Assembly (NCBI GenBank): GCA_938003555.1
Contig: CALKXN010000076.1
Location: 1 to 5,367 of the forward strand
DNA: 5,367 nt
Direction of reading: 5' to 3'
From: an uncultured Robiginitomaculum sp.
Lineage (GTDB): Bacteria; Pseudomonadota; Alphaproteobacteria; Caulobacterales; Maricaulaceae
Positions 1-5,367 of this stretch are shown piece by piece. Made by a program: the position numbers and the translations under genes. The notes under the pieces were generated by a model. It was given only the letters and a program-made list of their open reading frames with translations. It searched no databases and was not told where the DNA came from. Positions within the stretch are counted from its first letter, which is position 1. Every line of letters begins with the position of its first letter.

Positions 1-266
1 GGCAAGTCAACATGGCCATAATCATAACGTTTTCGCGGGTCACGCGCCCATAATAATGTATCGGTGTGCAGATCCGCAACGGTGAGCGTATTGTGAAAGT
101 TCTGCGCGGCTTCGCTGATGGCGTAGGGGGCGTGATCTATCACGGCGTTCATGTCAGCGTCGGTCTTGGGGCCAAGAATAAGCTTAAGATACAAAGCGCC
201 AATCAGAGCCAATATGGCAATAATAAGGGCCCCCCATTTGATAAATTTCATCATTTGCGCTGTCAT
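1..266 (-). CDS. Membrane-anchored dipeptidase, peptidase M19 family (N-terminal part, cut by window edge)
   Basis: Reading the minus strand from the ATG at 266-264 gives 88 codons open to the window edge. The N-terminus has a short polar start, then a hydrophobic segment at about residues 12-27 (GALIIAILALIGALYL), which is a likely uncleaved membrane anchor. After a linker comes VADLHTDTLLWARDP (about residues 63-77) and then YDYGHVDL. This matches the start of the M19 (renal/membrane dipeptidase) barrel, where the H-x-D pair (H67, D69 here) binds zinc. The family hydrolyses dipeptides; placing the enzyme outside the inner membrane is an inference from the anchor. The start is uncertain: GAAGGG lies directly against the ATG at 266, so the in-frame ATGs at 254 or 251 are possible. 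An in-frame TGA at 278-276 bars a start further upstream. The C-terminal three quarters lie outside the window. Confidence 0.82.
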   Translation of the reverse strand, partial: MTAQMMKFIKWGALIIAILALIGALYLKLILGPKTDADMNAVIDHAPYAISEAAQNFHNTLTVADLHTDTLLWARDPRKRYDYGHVDL

Positions 267-320
267 CCCTTCATATCATCCACATCTTTGTGCGGGCTTT
301 GATTGCACTTATGGCATGAG

Positions 321-349
321 ATGACCTATCAGTCAGTCCAAATTTAAAT
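321..349 (+). promoter_or_regulatory. Possible gapR promoter with AT palindrome
   Basis: ATGACC at 321-326 and TTAAAT at 344-349 are 17 bp apart and each match the sigma-70 hexamers at 4 of 6 positions. The -10 lies inside a perfect 10-bp palindrome, AATTTAAATT (341-350). A start near 356 would leave a short leader carrying the AGGA ribosome site at 360-363. The hexamers are weak, so this is a tentative call. Confidence 0.25.
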
Positions 350-369
350 TACCGATCATAGGATTTATC

Positions 370-636
370 ATGCTTTCTGATGAGCAGCGCGCTGACCAAT
401 TAGGTCAAGCCACCCAAGAGAAACTTCGCCAATATGTCGCCCGCATTGAGCGCCTTGAAGCCGAGAAAGCCGAATTGGCGGCGGATATTCGCGAAGTTTA
501 CGCGGAGATCAAAACATTTGGTCTTGATCCCAAGATCATCCGCAAAGTCGTGTCGTTGCGTAAGAAAGACGCCAATGAGCGCGCCGAAGAAGAAGCTTTG
601 CTAGATATGTATCTGACGGTCGTTGGCGAAGCCTAA
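370..636 (+). CDS. gapR: GapR family DNA-binding protein (DUF2312), nucleoid-associated
   Basis: The 88-residue product matches the length and layout of Caulobacter GapR. GapR is a small protein that binds overtwisted AT-rich DNA ahead of moving forks and polymerases, stimulates topoisomerases and is needed for normal replication. Visible marks are a long charged helix (about residues 13-48) with ARIERLEAEKAEL and the family signature REVYAEIK at 41-48. A short G-L-D-P turn follows at 51-54, then a basic helix IIRKVVSLRKKD (56-67), and a conserved acidic/hydrophobic end, EEEALLDMYL (73-82). The start is supported by AGGA at 360-363, six bases before the ATG. The gene is divergent from the M19 gene, and 21 bp separate it from the next gene downstream. 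The family is close to restricted to alphaproteobacteria, which anchors the taxonomic reading of the window. Confidence 0.93.
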   Translation: MLSDEQRADQLGQATQEKLRQYVARIERLEAEKAELAADIREVYAEIKTFGLDPKIIRKVVSLRKKDANERAEEEALLDMYLTVVGEA

Positions 637-651
637 TTTGCGCGCTATAGT
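623..651 (+). promoter_or_regulatory. Promoter for the 658-1152 gene, inside the 3' end of gapR
   Basis: TTGGCG (623-628) and TATAGT (646-651) are separated by exactly 17 bp and match the sigma-70 hexamers at 4/6 and 5/6. The extended form GCTATAGT resembles the Caulobacter housekeeping -10 (GCTANAWC). The -35 lies in the last codons of gapR. Transcription would start at or next to the A of the ATG at 658, so the mRNA would have no leader. This fits the lack of a Shine-Dalgarno sequence there. Confidence 0.5.
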
Positions 652-657
652 CCGTTT

Positions 658-1152
658 ATGGACGAGATCGATCCCGAAGTCGAAAAGCAGCGCGAGAAAG
701 ACCGGCGCGCCAAAGCCCGCAAGGCCCGCGCGGCCAAGCGTAAGCTTGAACGCTTGTCTAAAGACCTAAGCGAGGCGGATGATCTAACCGAATGGGAAGA
801 GGAATTTGCAGGCAGCCTGTCTGAGCGTTTAGAAAAATATAATAGCGGGTTTTATGATCCGGAAAAAGGCGGGCGAAATGAAGCCCTGTCCTACGGTCAA
901 AAAAAGATTGTCTCGCAGCTTCGTAAAAAAGACAAAGACAATAAATCCGGCAAAGGCCTGCGCCGCACGGGGTTTAAGTCCAAAACCCCCAAATTTAAGC
1001 CGCGCGTGCGTCAATTGGACGATGATTTTGAGGATACGCGGCTGCCTCAGCCCCTTGGCGATCAGGCCGTGCCGCCGCCGGCCGCCGCGCCGCCGCGTCC
1101 GCCTGTTGGAAAACCATTCCTTCGGATTGTGAAAACCGATAAAACAGATTGA
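658..1152 (+). CDS. Small, charged hypothetical protein with proline-rich tail
   Basis: I do not recognise this 164-residue protein as a named family. Residues 7-36 are extremely rich in Lys, Arg, Glu and Ala and should form a long helix. An acidic stretch follows (DDLTEWEEEF, 41-50). A central block, SERLEKYNSGFYDPEKGG to LSYGQKKIVSQLRKK (about 55-91), looks the most structured and probably defines the family. Next is a basic, probably disordered region rich in Lys and Gly/Ser (92-118), an acidic patch (DDDFED, 121-126) and a proline/alanine run (139-149). The C-terminus is hydrophobic and basic (FLRIVKTDKTD). There is no signal peptide, membrane segment or Cys motif, so it is probably cytoplasmic; nucleic-acid binding is only a guess from composition. 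It has no Shine-Dalgarno but has a -10 element ending six bases before the ATG. The opposite-strand and +1 open frames here are shadows. Confidence 0.8.
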   Translation: MDEIDPEVEKQREKDRRAKARKARAAKRKLERLSKDLSEADDLTEWEEEFAGSLSERLEKYNSGFYDPEKGGRNEALSYGQKKIVSQLRKKDKDNKSGKGLRRTGFKSKTPKFKPRVRQLDDDFEDTRLPQPLGDQAVPPPAAAPPRPPVGKPFLRIVKTDKTD

Positions 1153-1184
1153 AACTGCGGGCTTAAATCTTATGATAACTTAAC

Positions 1185-1213
1185 TTGGCCCGCGCGCCGT
1201 AGCGCGCTATGAG
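1185..1213 (+). promoter_or_regulatory. Probable bamF(-mutL) promoter
   Basis: TTGGCC (1185-1190) and TATGAG (1208-1213) are 17 bp apart and match the sigma-70 hexamers at 4/6 each. The element shares GCGCGCTAT (1202-1210) and the same TTGGC-to-TAT spacing with the promoter at 623-651. A transcript starting near 1220 would have a leader of about 25 nt containing the weak ribosome site GGCGAG at 1234-1239. Confidence 0.4.
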
Positions 1214-1244
1214 GCCCCCACGATTAATAAATAGGCGAGTCGAG

Positions 1245-1778
1245 ATGTCCGTTAAATTTACTACTGCCCTGATTGTTGCTGCCGCTGTTATTTTGCCCGG
1301 CTGCGCGTCAATTGCCCGCGCGACAGGCGCCACGAAATCTGCGCCAAATGAATTTAACATCCTGACCAAGCCGCCGCTTGTTGTGCCGCCGGAATATAAT
1401 CTGCGCCCGCCCAAAGCCGGTGAGTTTAATGCCACGGACGCCTATAGTTCCAAAGTTGCGCGCGAAGCGCTGTTGGGCGAAGTTGATGACGCGAAACCCA
1501 GCCAAGGTGAAATCCTGCTGATGACGCAGGCTGGAGCGGGTCGTGCTGACCCTGCTATCCGTGTCGAAATTGACGGATCAAACCAAGTCGAGAAAAAACC
1601 AAGTGGCTTCTCACAGCGCATCATGAGCTGGCGTGATGGAAAAGCCTTTGATACAACGGGTGCTCCGCTTGATCCTGAAAGTGAAGCCCGCCGTATTGAG
1701 GCAATTGTTTCGGCGACTGGCGGCGGCGACGTCACGATTAAAAAACAGCCCACCGGATCTAAAATCCCGGGTCTTTAA
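1245..1778 (+). CDS. bamF: BamF-like outer-membrane assembly lipoprotein (DUF3035)
   Basis: The 177-residue product begins with a lipoprotein signal peptide: a Lys near the N-terminus, a hydrophobic core (FTTALIVAAAVI) and the lipobox LPGC with Cys20 as the lipidation site. Ala follows the Cys, so export to the outer membrane is expected. The mature N-terminus carries the family hallmark at about residues 34-56 (PNEFNILTKPPLVVPPEY then NLRPP). In known alphaproteobacterial Bam complexes, BamF replaces BamC and helps BamA insert outer-membrane beta-barrels. A Gly/Gln/Asp-rich, mostly polar C-terminal part follows. I chose the ATG at 1245 over the in-frame ATG at 1209. The upstream one would put a basic 12-residue extension (RPPRLINRRVE) before the signal peptide and overlaps the likely -10, whereas 1245 has GGCGAG five bases upstream. 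The gene ends 15 bp before mutL, so co-transcription is likely. Confidence 0.85.
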   Translation: MSVKFTTALIVAAAVILPGCASIARATGATKSAPNEFNILTKPPLVVPPEYNLRPPKAGEFNATDAYSSKVAREALLGEVDDAKPSQGEILLMTQAGAGRADPAIRVEIDGSNQVEKKPSGFSQRIMSWRDGKAFDTTGAPLDPESEARRIEAIVSATGGGDVTIKKQPTGSKIPGL

Positions 1779-1779
1779 G

Positions 1780-1794
1780 TCCGGCCTCGCCGGA
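1780..1794 (+). promoter_or_regulatory. Hairpin abutting the mutL start codon
   Basis: TCCGGC (1780-1785), loop CTC, GCCGGA (1789-1794) form a 6-bp GC-rich stem whose last paired base is the A of the mutL ATG. No U-tract follows, so it is not an intrinsic terminator. It fills almost the whole 15-bp bamF-mutL spacer in place of a Shine-Dalgarno. It may limit mutL initiation unless ribosomes terminating on bamF open it. The stem is seen in the sequence; the role is inferred. Confidence 0.4.
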
Positions 1795-3659
1795 TGACTA
1801 TATCTCTCATTCACCGCCTACCGGCGCAAACCGTCAATCGCATCGCCGCAGGTGAGGTGATTGAACGCCCCGCCAGCGCGGTCAAAGAGCTTGTCGAGAA
1901 CGCGCTGGATGCCGGCGCAACCTCTATAGAAATTCGTATCGAAGGTGGCGGCCGCGAAGCCATTATCGTCACCGATAATGGCAAAGGGATGGACAAGGAA
2001 GACCTTGTTCTTGCCGTAGAGCGCCACGCCACATCCAAACTTCGTCCGTCCGACGATGGGGAGTGGGACCTTTTAAATATTGATACGATGGGCTTTCGCG
2101 GCGAAGCCTTGCCGTCCATTGGCTCTGTCGCGCGCTTGTCGATCACGACGCAAACCATAGACAGCCCGAATGCGTGGGAATTATCGGTCGAAGGCGGCGT
2201 GATGAGCGGGCCAAAACCTGCGCCGCGCCTGGGCGTATCGGGCACGCGCGTTGCCGTGCGCGACCTGTTTTACGCCACGCCCGCCCGCCTTAAATTCCTC
2301 AAGACTGAACGTTCTGAGACGATGGCGATTACGGACATTATCAAGCGCCTTGCTATGGCGCGTCCAGATGTTGCCTTCCACCTTCAACATGGCGAGCGCG
2401 CCAATTTTCGGGCTTCGGCTGAAGCTCTGTCCGATGAGGGGCGTTTGGCCCGTTTATCGGGCGTTCTGGGTAAAGACTTTAGCGCCAATGCCTTAGCGAT
2501 TGACGCGGAGCGCGAAGGCATTCGCTTGTCCGGTTTTGCGGGTTTGCCGACCTATTCGCGCGGCGCGTCGACCCATCAATATTTATTCGTCAATGACCGC
2601 CCCGTGCGTGACCGCTTGCTGCACGGCGCGCTGCGCGGAGCCTATCAGGACTTTCTGGCCCGCCAGCGTCATCCTGTTGCGGCGCTTTATCTTGATCTGC
2701 CCACAGAGCTTGTCGACGTGAATGTGCACCCGGCCAAAACCGAAGTCCGTTTTCGTGACCCGGCGCTTGTGCGCGGGCTTATCGTTGGCGCGCTGCGTCA
2801 TGCTCTGGCCGGAGCAGGGCATCGCGCCAGCACGACGGTATCGGATTACGCGCTGGGCAAAATTCAAGCGGGCGGCAATAGCCCCCAAGGGGCAATGCCG
2901 TTCCAGCAGAATTATTCTCCGAAATCACCCTTCGGTTCGGGCTATAACCCGCAAGCCTATGAGCCAAGCCTGCGCCCACTGGTTGATGGCGTGTCCGCAA
3001 AAGTCGAAGAAGGCGCAGAGATTTACGGGCAGGGCTATCCGCAAAATGGCAATCCCTTATCGCCGCAGCCCGATCAAAACTATCCCCTTGGCGTGGCCCG
3101 CGCGCAGCTTCATGAAACCTATGTCGTTGCGCAAACGGCTGATGGTATTGTCATCGTCGATCAACACGCCGCCCATGAGCGGCTCGTCTATGAGCGTATG
3201 AAAACGGCCATGGAGGGCAAAGGCGTTGAGCGGCAAGTGCTTCTTATTCCCGATATTGTTGACCTCGGCGAAGACGAGGCCGCGCGGCTATTAGAGCGCA
3301 GTGATGAATTGGCCGAAATGGGTTTAATTATAGAGAGCTTTGGGAGCGGAGCTGTCGCTGTGCGCGAAACACCGTCTCTGCTTGGTGAAATGAATATTCA
3401 AGGCCTGATCCGCGATCTAGCCGATGACCTTACCGAACATAAACAAACCTTATCGCTGCGCGAGCGTTTCGAAGATGTCTGCGGCACCATGGCCTGCCAC
3501 GGCAGCGTCCGCGCGGGCCGCCGCCTCAATGGCCATGAAATGAATGCGCTGCTCCGCCAAATGGAAGACACGCCCCATAGCGGCCAATGCAATCACGGCC
3601 GCCCAACATATGTCGAGCTTAAACTAGCCGACATAGAGCGGCTATTTGGGCGGCGTTAG
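1794..3659 (+). CDS. mutL: DNA mismatch repair protein MutL, endonuclease-type
   Basis: This 621-residue protein has the full MutL layout. The N-terminal GHKL ATPase shows [19 protein letters not shown] (18-36, catalytic Glu32 and Mg-binding Asn36), DNGKGM (61-66), GFRGEAL (100-106) and [20 protein letters not shown] (150-169). A Pro/Gln/Asn/Gly/Tyr-rich linker covers about 345-430. The C-terminal domain holds the complete endonuclease motif [12 protein letters not shown] (456-467, pattern DQHA-x2-E-x4-E), a likely beta-clamp peptide QVLLIP (481-486), ACHGSVRAG (567-575) and CNHGRP (599-604), which contribute the metal site. It should therefore nick DNA itself after recruitment by MutS and the sliding clamp, as in bacteria without MutH. 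The N-terminus aligns with known MutL proteins, so the ATG at 1794 is right although no Shine-Dalgarno precedes it. It probably shares the bamF transcript. Its stop overlaps the stop of the convergent DUF547 gene. Confidence 0.97.
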   Translation: MTISLIHRLPAQTVNRIAAGEVIERPASAVKELVENALDAGATSIEIRIEGGGREAIIVTDNGKGMDKEDLVLAVERHATSKLRPSDDGEWDLLNIDTMGFRGEALPSIGSVARLSITTQTIDSPNAWELSVEGGVMSGPKPAPRLGVSGTRVAVRDLFYATPARLKFLKTERSETMAITDIIKRLAMARPDVAFHLQHGERANFRASAEALSDEGRLARLSGVLGKDFSANALAIDAEREGIRLSGFAGLPTYSRGASTHQYLFVNDRPVRDRLLHGALRGAYQDFLARQRHPVAALYLDLPTELVDVNVHPAKTEVRFRDPALVRGLIVGALRHALAGAGHRASTTVSDYALGKIQAGGNSPQGAMPFQQNYSPKSPFGSGYNPQAYEPSLRPLVDGVSAKVEEGAEIYGQGYPQNGNPLSPQPDQNYPLGVARAQLHETYVVAQTADGIVIVDQHAAHERLVYERMKTAMEGKGVERQVLLIPDIVDLGEDEAARLLERSDELAEMGLIIESFGSGAVAVRETPSLLGEMNIQGLIRDLADDLTEHKQTLSLRERFEDVCGTMACHGSVRAGRRLNGHEMNALLRQMEDTPHSGQCNHGRPTYVELKLADIERLFGRR

Positions 3660-4861
3660 TTCTCGGGATTATCCTCAGTCACTTCGCGTACGCTTGGGAT
3701 GGTCCAGTTTACTTTATATTCGACTGTCGGAATGTCTTCGATTGTGACGGTGCCGCGTGCGGCTTTGCCCGGGACGAGGCCTTGGCGGATTTGTATCTCA
3801 CGATTGTCAGTTAGGGCAATGTGCATGCGTTCTGCGGAAGCATATCCAAATTCAGTCATATCATATGAGTTCCTGCCTGCCCAATATCGCGGCACTTGTC
3901 CGCCGGACATGTCCGCGATTGTGGGATGCGATCTGCCATAAGTCAGCGGCGCGTTTTTGGCGAACTCTTGTTTCAAATCGGGGCGGAGAAAATAGGCAAT
4001 ATGGTCTTCAATCTCTTTTGAACTTTCAAAAAATGCTGCGCCGTCATTACGATAAAGCGGGCTAACCACACGCTGGCCTTTAAGCAGGCGGTAACCTCGA
4101 AATGAATTGGTAAATTCACGGGCGTTCTCTGCTAGGACTTGGTGGACATTATAGGTTTCAAAGGGTTTTGTGTTCAGATTGACGGAGCCTATATCACCGC
4201 GCCAAAATCCATATAAAACTGTGGGCGTGTCAGCCCAATTCGGATAGACGATTTTCTCGCGAATATCGCGCAAAGATAATTTATGGCCGCAGACCTGTAT
4301 GAGTTTAGCCTCATCCAAAATAGCGTCATATTCTTCCGGACTAAAATTAGAGGGTTCTTTGACGGGATAGGCTTTCGCGAGTTCATACATCATCACAGAA
4401 TTGTGCAAATTAAGCCAATAAGCGAGCTGCGCGCTGCGCGGCATAGCTGTGATGTCATGTTCATGCCCAACAGCGAACATTTCTTCGACCAAAAGAGCCA
4501 AATTTGCTTCGAGTGGCTCTGTAATTTTTTCGAATAAAACTTTATTTCCCTCAAGACGGTAAGGGGATTTATGTCCATATGTGATGCGGCTTCCCGCGCT
4601 AAATTTAGGTTTTTTCATGTGGCGTCGTGTGGACGCCCCAGCAAACAGAACCGTTCGATTTAAAACCATACCCCATAATTCATAATCAATATCATAAACG
4701 GAATGCGGCGTATCTCTGGGTTTGAATTGCGTAGTTAAATCATCAGTGAACGTCATGCATTGACTGTGCTTAGGCGCCTCCACCACATGTGTTGTCGCCA
4801 TTACAGGCAGGGCCATTGTGGCAGATATTACAGATAAAGCGAAGTTGCGGAGATATTTCAT
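3656..4861 (-). CDS. Secreted DUF547 domain protein
   Basis: The 401-residue product starts with a Sec signal peptide ([23 protein letters not shown]20-M21-A22 fits signal peptidase I), so it is probably periplasmic. The DUF547 core is recognisable from [24 protein letters not shown] (about 145-168) and [15 protein letters not shown] (195-209). The segment where typical members, as I recall them, carry an N-C-A-S-x-S-C-P-like motif reads [14 protein letters not shown] here (216-229). The protein therefore lacks those cysteines and may belong to a distinct subfamily. [10 protein letters not shown] (251-260) and VSPLY (266-270) continue the domain. The C-terminal 100 residues are not recognised. 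The biochemical function of DUF547 is not known to me. The ATG at 4861 follows an exact TATAAT and no Shine-Dalgarno. Hand counts on three 60-bp lines gave about 45-48% GC, below mutL. The last codon and stop lie antisense to the end of mutL. Confidence 0.8.
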   Translation of the reverse strand: MKYLRNFALSVISATMALPVMATTHVVEAPKHSQCMTFTDDLTTQFKPRDTPHSVYDIDYELWGMVLNRTVLFAGASTRRHMKKPKFSAGSRITYGHKSPYRLEGNKVLFEKITEPLEANLALLVEEMFAVGHEHDITAMPRSAQLAYWLNLHNSVMMYELAKAYPVKEPSNFSPEEYDAILDEAKLIQVCGHKLSLRDIREKIVYPNWADTPTVLYGFWRGDIGSVNLNTKPFETYNVHQVLAENAREFTNSFRGYRLLKGQRVVSPLYRNDGAAFFESSKEIEDHIAYFLRPDLKQEFAKNAPLTYGRSHPTIADMSGGQVPRYWAGRNSYDMTEFGYASAERMHIALTDNREIQIRQGLVPGKAARGTVTIEDIPTVEYKVNWTIPSVREVTEDNPEN

Positions 4862-4867
4862 ATCTTG

Positions 4868-4876
4868 ATTATAGCA
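4868..4876 (-). promoter_or_regulatory. Extended -10 promoter of the DUF547 gene
   Basis: On the minus strand, TGCTATAAT (4876 down to 4868) gives a perfect TATAAT with an upstream TG-n, an extended -10. At the usual 17-bp spacing the -35 position (about 4896-4891) reads TCCCGC and lies in the transaldolase terminator hairpin, so the promoter must rely on the extended -10. The expected start is about base 4861, which is the A of the ATG, so the mRNA should be leaderless. Confidence 0.6.
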
Positions 4877-4905
4877 TAAAAAAGCCCGCTGCGGGAGCGG
4901 GCTTT
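4877..4905 (-). terminator. Intrinsic terminator of the transaldolase gene
   Basis: A perfect 10-bp stem (AAAGCCCGCT at 4881-4890 against AGCGGGCTTT at 4896-4905) has a 5-nt loop. Read on the minus strand it ends in six consecutive Ts (three in the stem, three after), as expected of a Rho-independent terminator. It begins 19 bp past the transaldolase stop codon. The plus-strand side is followed by AAAATAAC and lacks a T-run, so it should act in one direction only. Confidence 0.88.
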
Positions 4906-4924
4906 AAAATAACTTTTTGCAAAT

Positions 4925-5367
4925 TTACAAAATGCTCTGTCCGGTTTTTTCCCAGTCTTTGAGGAAGGCTGCGAGACCTTTATCCGTTAGGACATGCTGT
5001 GATAATTTGCGGATGACATCTGGCGGGGATGTGATCACGTCGGCGCCGACAAGGGCGCAGTCTTTGATATGGCCAACATGGCGAATGGATGCGGCGAGGA
5101 TTTCTGTTTCGAAGCCGTAATTATCGTAAATTGTACGGATTTCTTCGATCAATTCCATGCCGTCTAAGCCTTGGTCGTCAAGACGGCCAATGAATGGTGA
5201 AATGAATGACGCGCCAGCTTTGGCAGCGAGCAAGGCTTGGTTGGCCGAAAAGCACAATGTCACATTGGTTTTTGTGCCTTCGCTAGACAGAACCTTACAG
5301 GCCTTTAGACCGTCCATTGTAAGAGGCAGTTTTACGCAGACATTATCCGCGACGGCGCGCAAAATAC
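4925..5367 (-). CDS. tal: Transaldolase, small TalC/MipB-like family (C-terminal part, cut by window edge)
   Basis: The minus strand encodes 146 complete codons of a class I aldolase-fold protein, reading in from the right edge and ending in TAA at 4927-4925. Motifs in order are [14 protein letters not shown], with the Schiff-base Lys at 5332-5330, [43 protein letters not shown] and [11 protein letters not shown]. The family is about 215-220 residues long, so roughly 70 N-terminal residues are outside the window. The nearest start-like codon at the edge (TTG, 5362) is internal. Members transfer dihydroxyacetone units between sugar phosphates in the non-oxidative pentose phosphate pathway; close relatives are fructose-6-phosphate aldolases. 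The Phe in ISPF (codon 5194-5192) matches transaldolases, where E. coli fructose-6-phosphate aldolase has Tyr, so I favour transaldolase. A strong terminator follows. Confidence 0.92.
   Translation of the reverse strand, partial: ILRAVADNVCVKLPLTMDGLKACKVLSSEGTKTNVTLCFSANQALLAAKAGASFISPFIGRLDDQGLDGMELIEEIRTIYDNYGFETEILAASIRHVGHIKDCALVGADVITSPPDVIRKLSQHVLTDKGLAAFLKDWEKTGQSIL

Noticed and set aside
66..302. Plus-strand open frame of 78 codons
   Set aside because: It is the antisense of the M19 dipeptidase N-terminus, which has a membrane segment and the HTD zinc motif; the plus-strand product has no recognisable features.
1069..1107. CCG-rich tract considered as a nucleotide repeat
   Set aside because: It is an irregular run of Pro and Ala codons, not a unit repeat.
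854..1132. Frame-shifted open frame inside the 658-1152 gene
   Set aside because: It is a low-complexity Arg/Pro-rich shadow. The main frame has an ordered acidic/basic layout and its own promoter.
1192..1207. GCGCG/CGCGC inverted repeat before bamF, considered as a terminator
   Set aside because: The stem is only 5 bp, has no T-run after it, and falls in the promoter spacer; simple GC alternation explains it.
1209..1244. Upstream in-frame ATG as the bamF start
   Set aside because: It would add a basic extension ahead of a complete lipoprotein signal peptide, has no ribosome site and overlaps the proposed -10.
2722..3201. 159-codon open frame inside mutL
   Set aside because: It is a +1 shadow of mutL, whose own frame carries all conserved motifs through this stretch.
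3904..3915. Perfect 12-bp palindrome CGGACATGTCCG
   Set aside because: It lies inside the DUF547 coding sequence away from any start or end, so chance or codon constraint is the simpler explanation.

Overview
The window looks like chromosomal DNA of an alphaproteobacterium, most likely a Caulobacterales/Maricaulales-type marine lineage. The lineage call rests on a GapR (DUF2312) protein, a BamF (DUF3035) lipoprotein, and promoters with a GCTAT-type -10. GC content is moderate: about 58% in a mutL line counted by hand, lower in the DUF547 gene. No mobile element, CRISPR array, tRNA or rRNA was seen.

Layout. Positions 1-266 (minus) hold the start of a membrane-anchored M19-type dipeptidase that runs off the left edge. 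A roughly 100-bp divergent spacer follows. Then four plus-strand genes lie head to tail: gapR (370-636), an unrecognised small charged protein (658-1152), the outer-membrane assembly lipoprotein gene bamF (1245-1778) and mutL (1794-3659). mutL meets a minus-strand gene for a secreted DUF547 protein (3656-4861) tail to tail, and their stop codons overlap by 4 bp. At the right edge, a minus-strand transaldolase gene of the small TalC-like family (4925 to beyond 5367) ends in a strong intrinsic terminator. That terminator abuts the DUF547 promoter.

The genes are mostly housekeeping: chromosome structure (GapR), mismatch repair (MutL), outer-membrane protein assembly (BamF), sugar-phosphate metabolism (transaldolase) and peptide hydrolysis (M19). 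They do not form one pathway; the arrangement is a compact run of core genes. No defence, toxin or secondary-metabolite system is visible.

The most distinctive signals concern expression. Two genes (658-1152 and the DUF547 gene) have a -10 hexamer ending 6 bases before the ATG and no Shine-Dalgarno, which predicts leaderless mRNAs. mutL also lacks a Shine-Dalgarno and has a small GC hairpin pressed against its AUG. The protein at 658-1152 and the aberrant DUF547 core are the least explained proteins.
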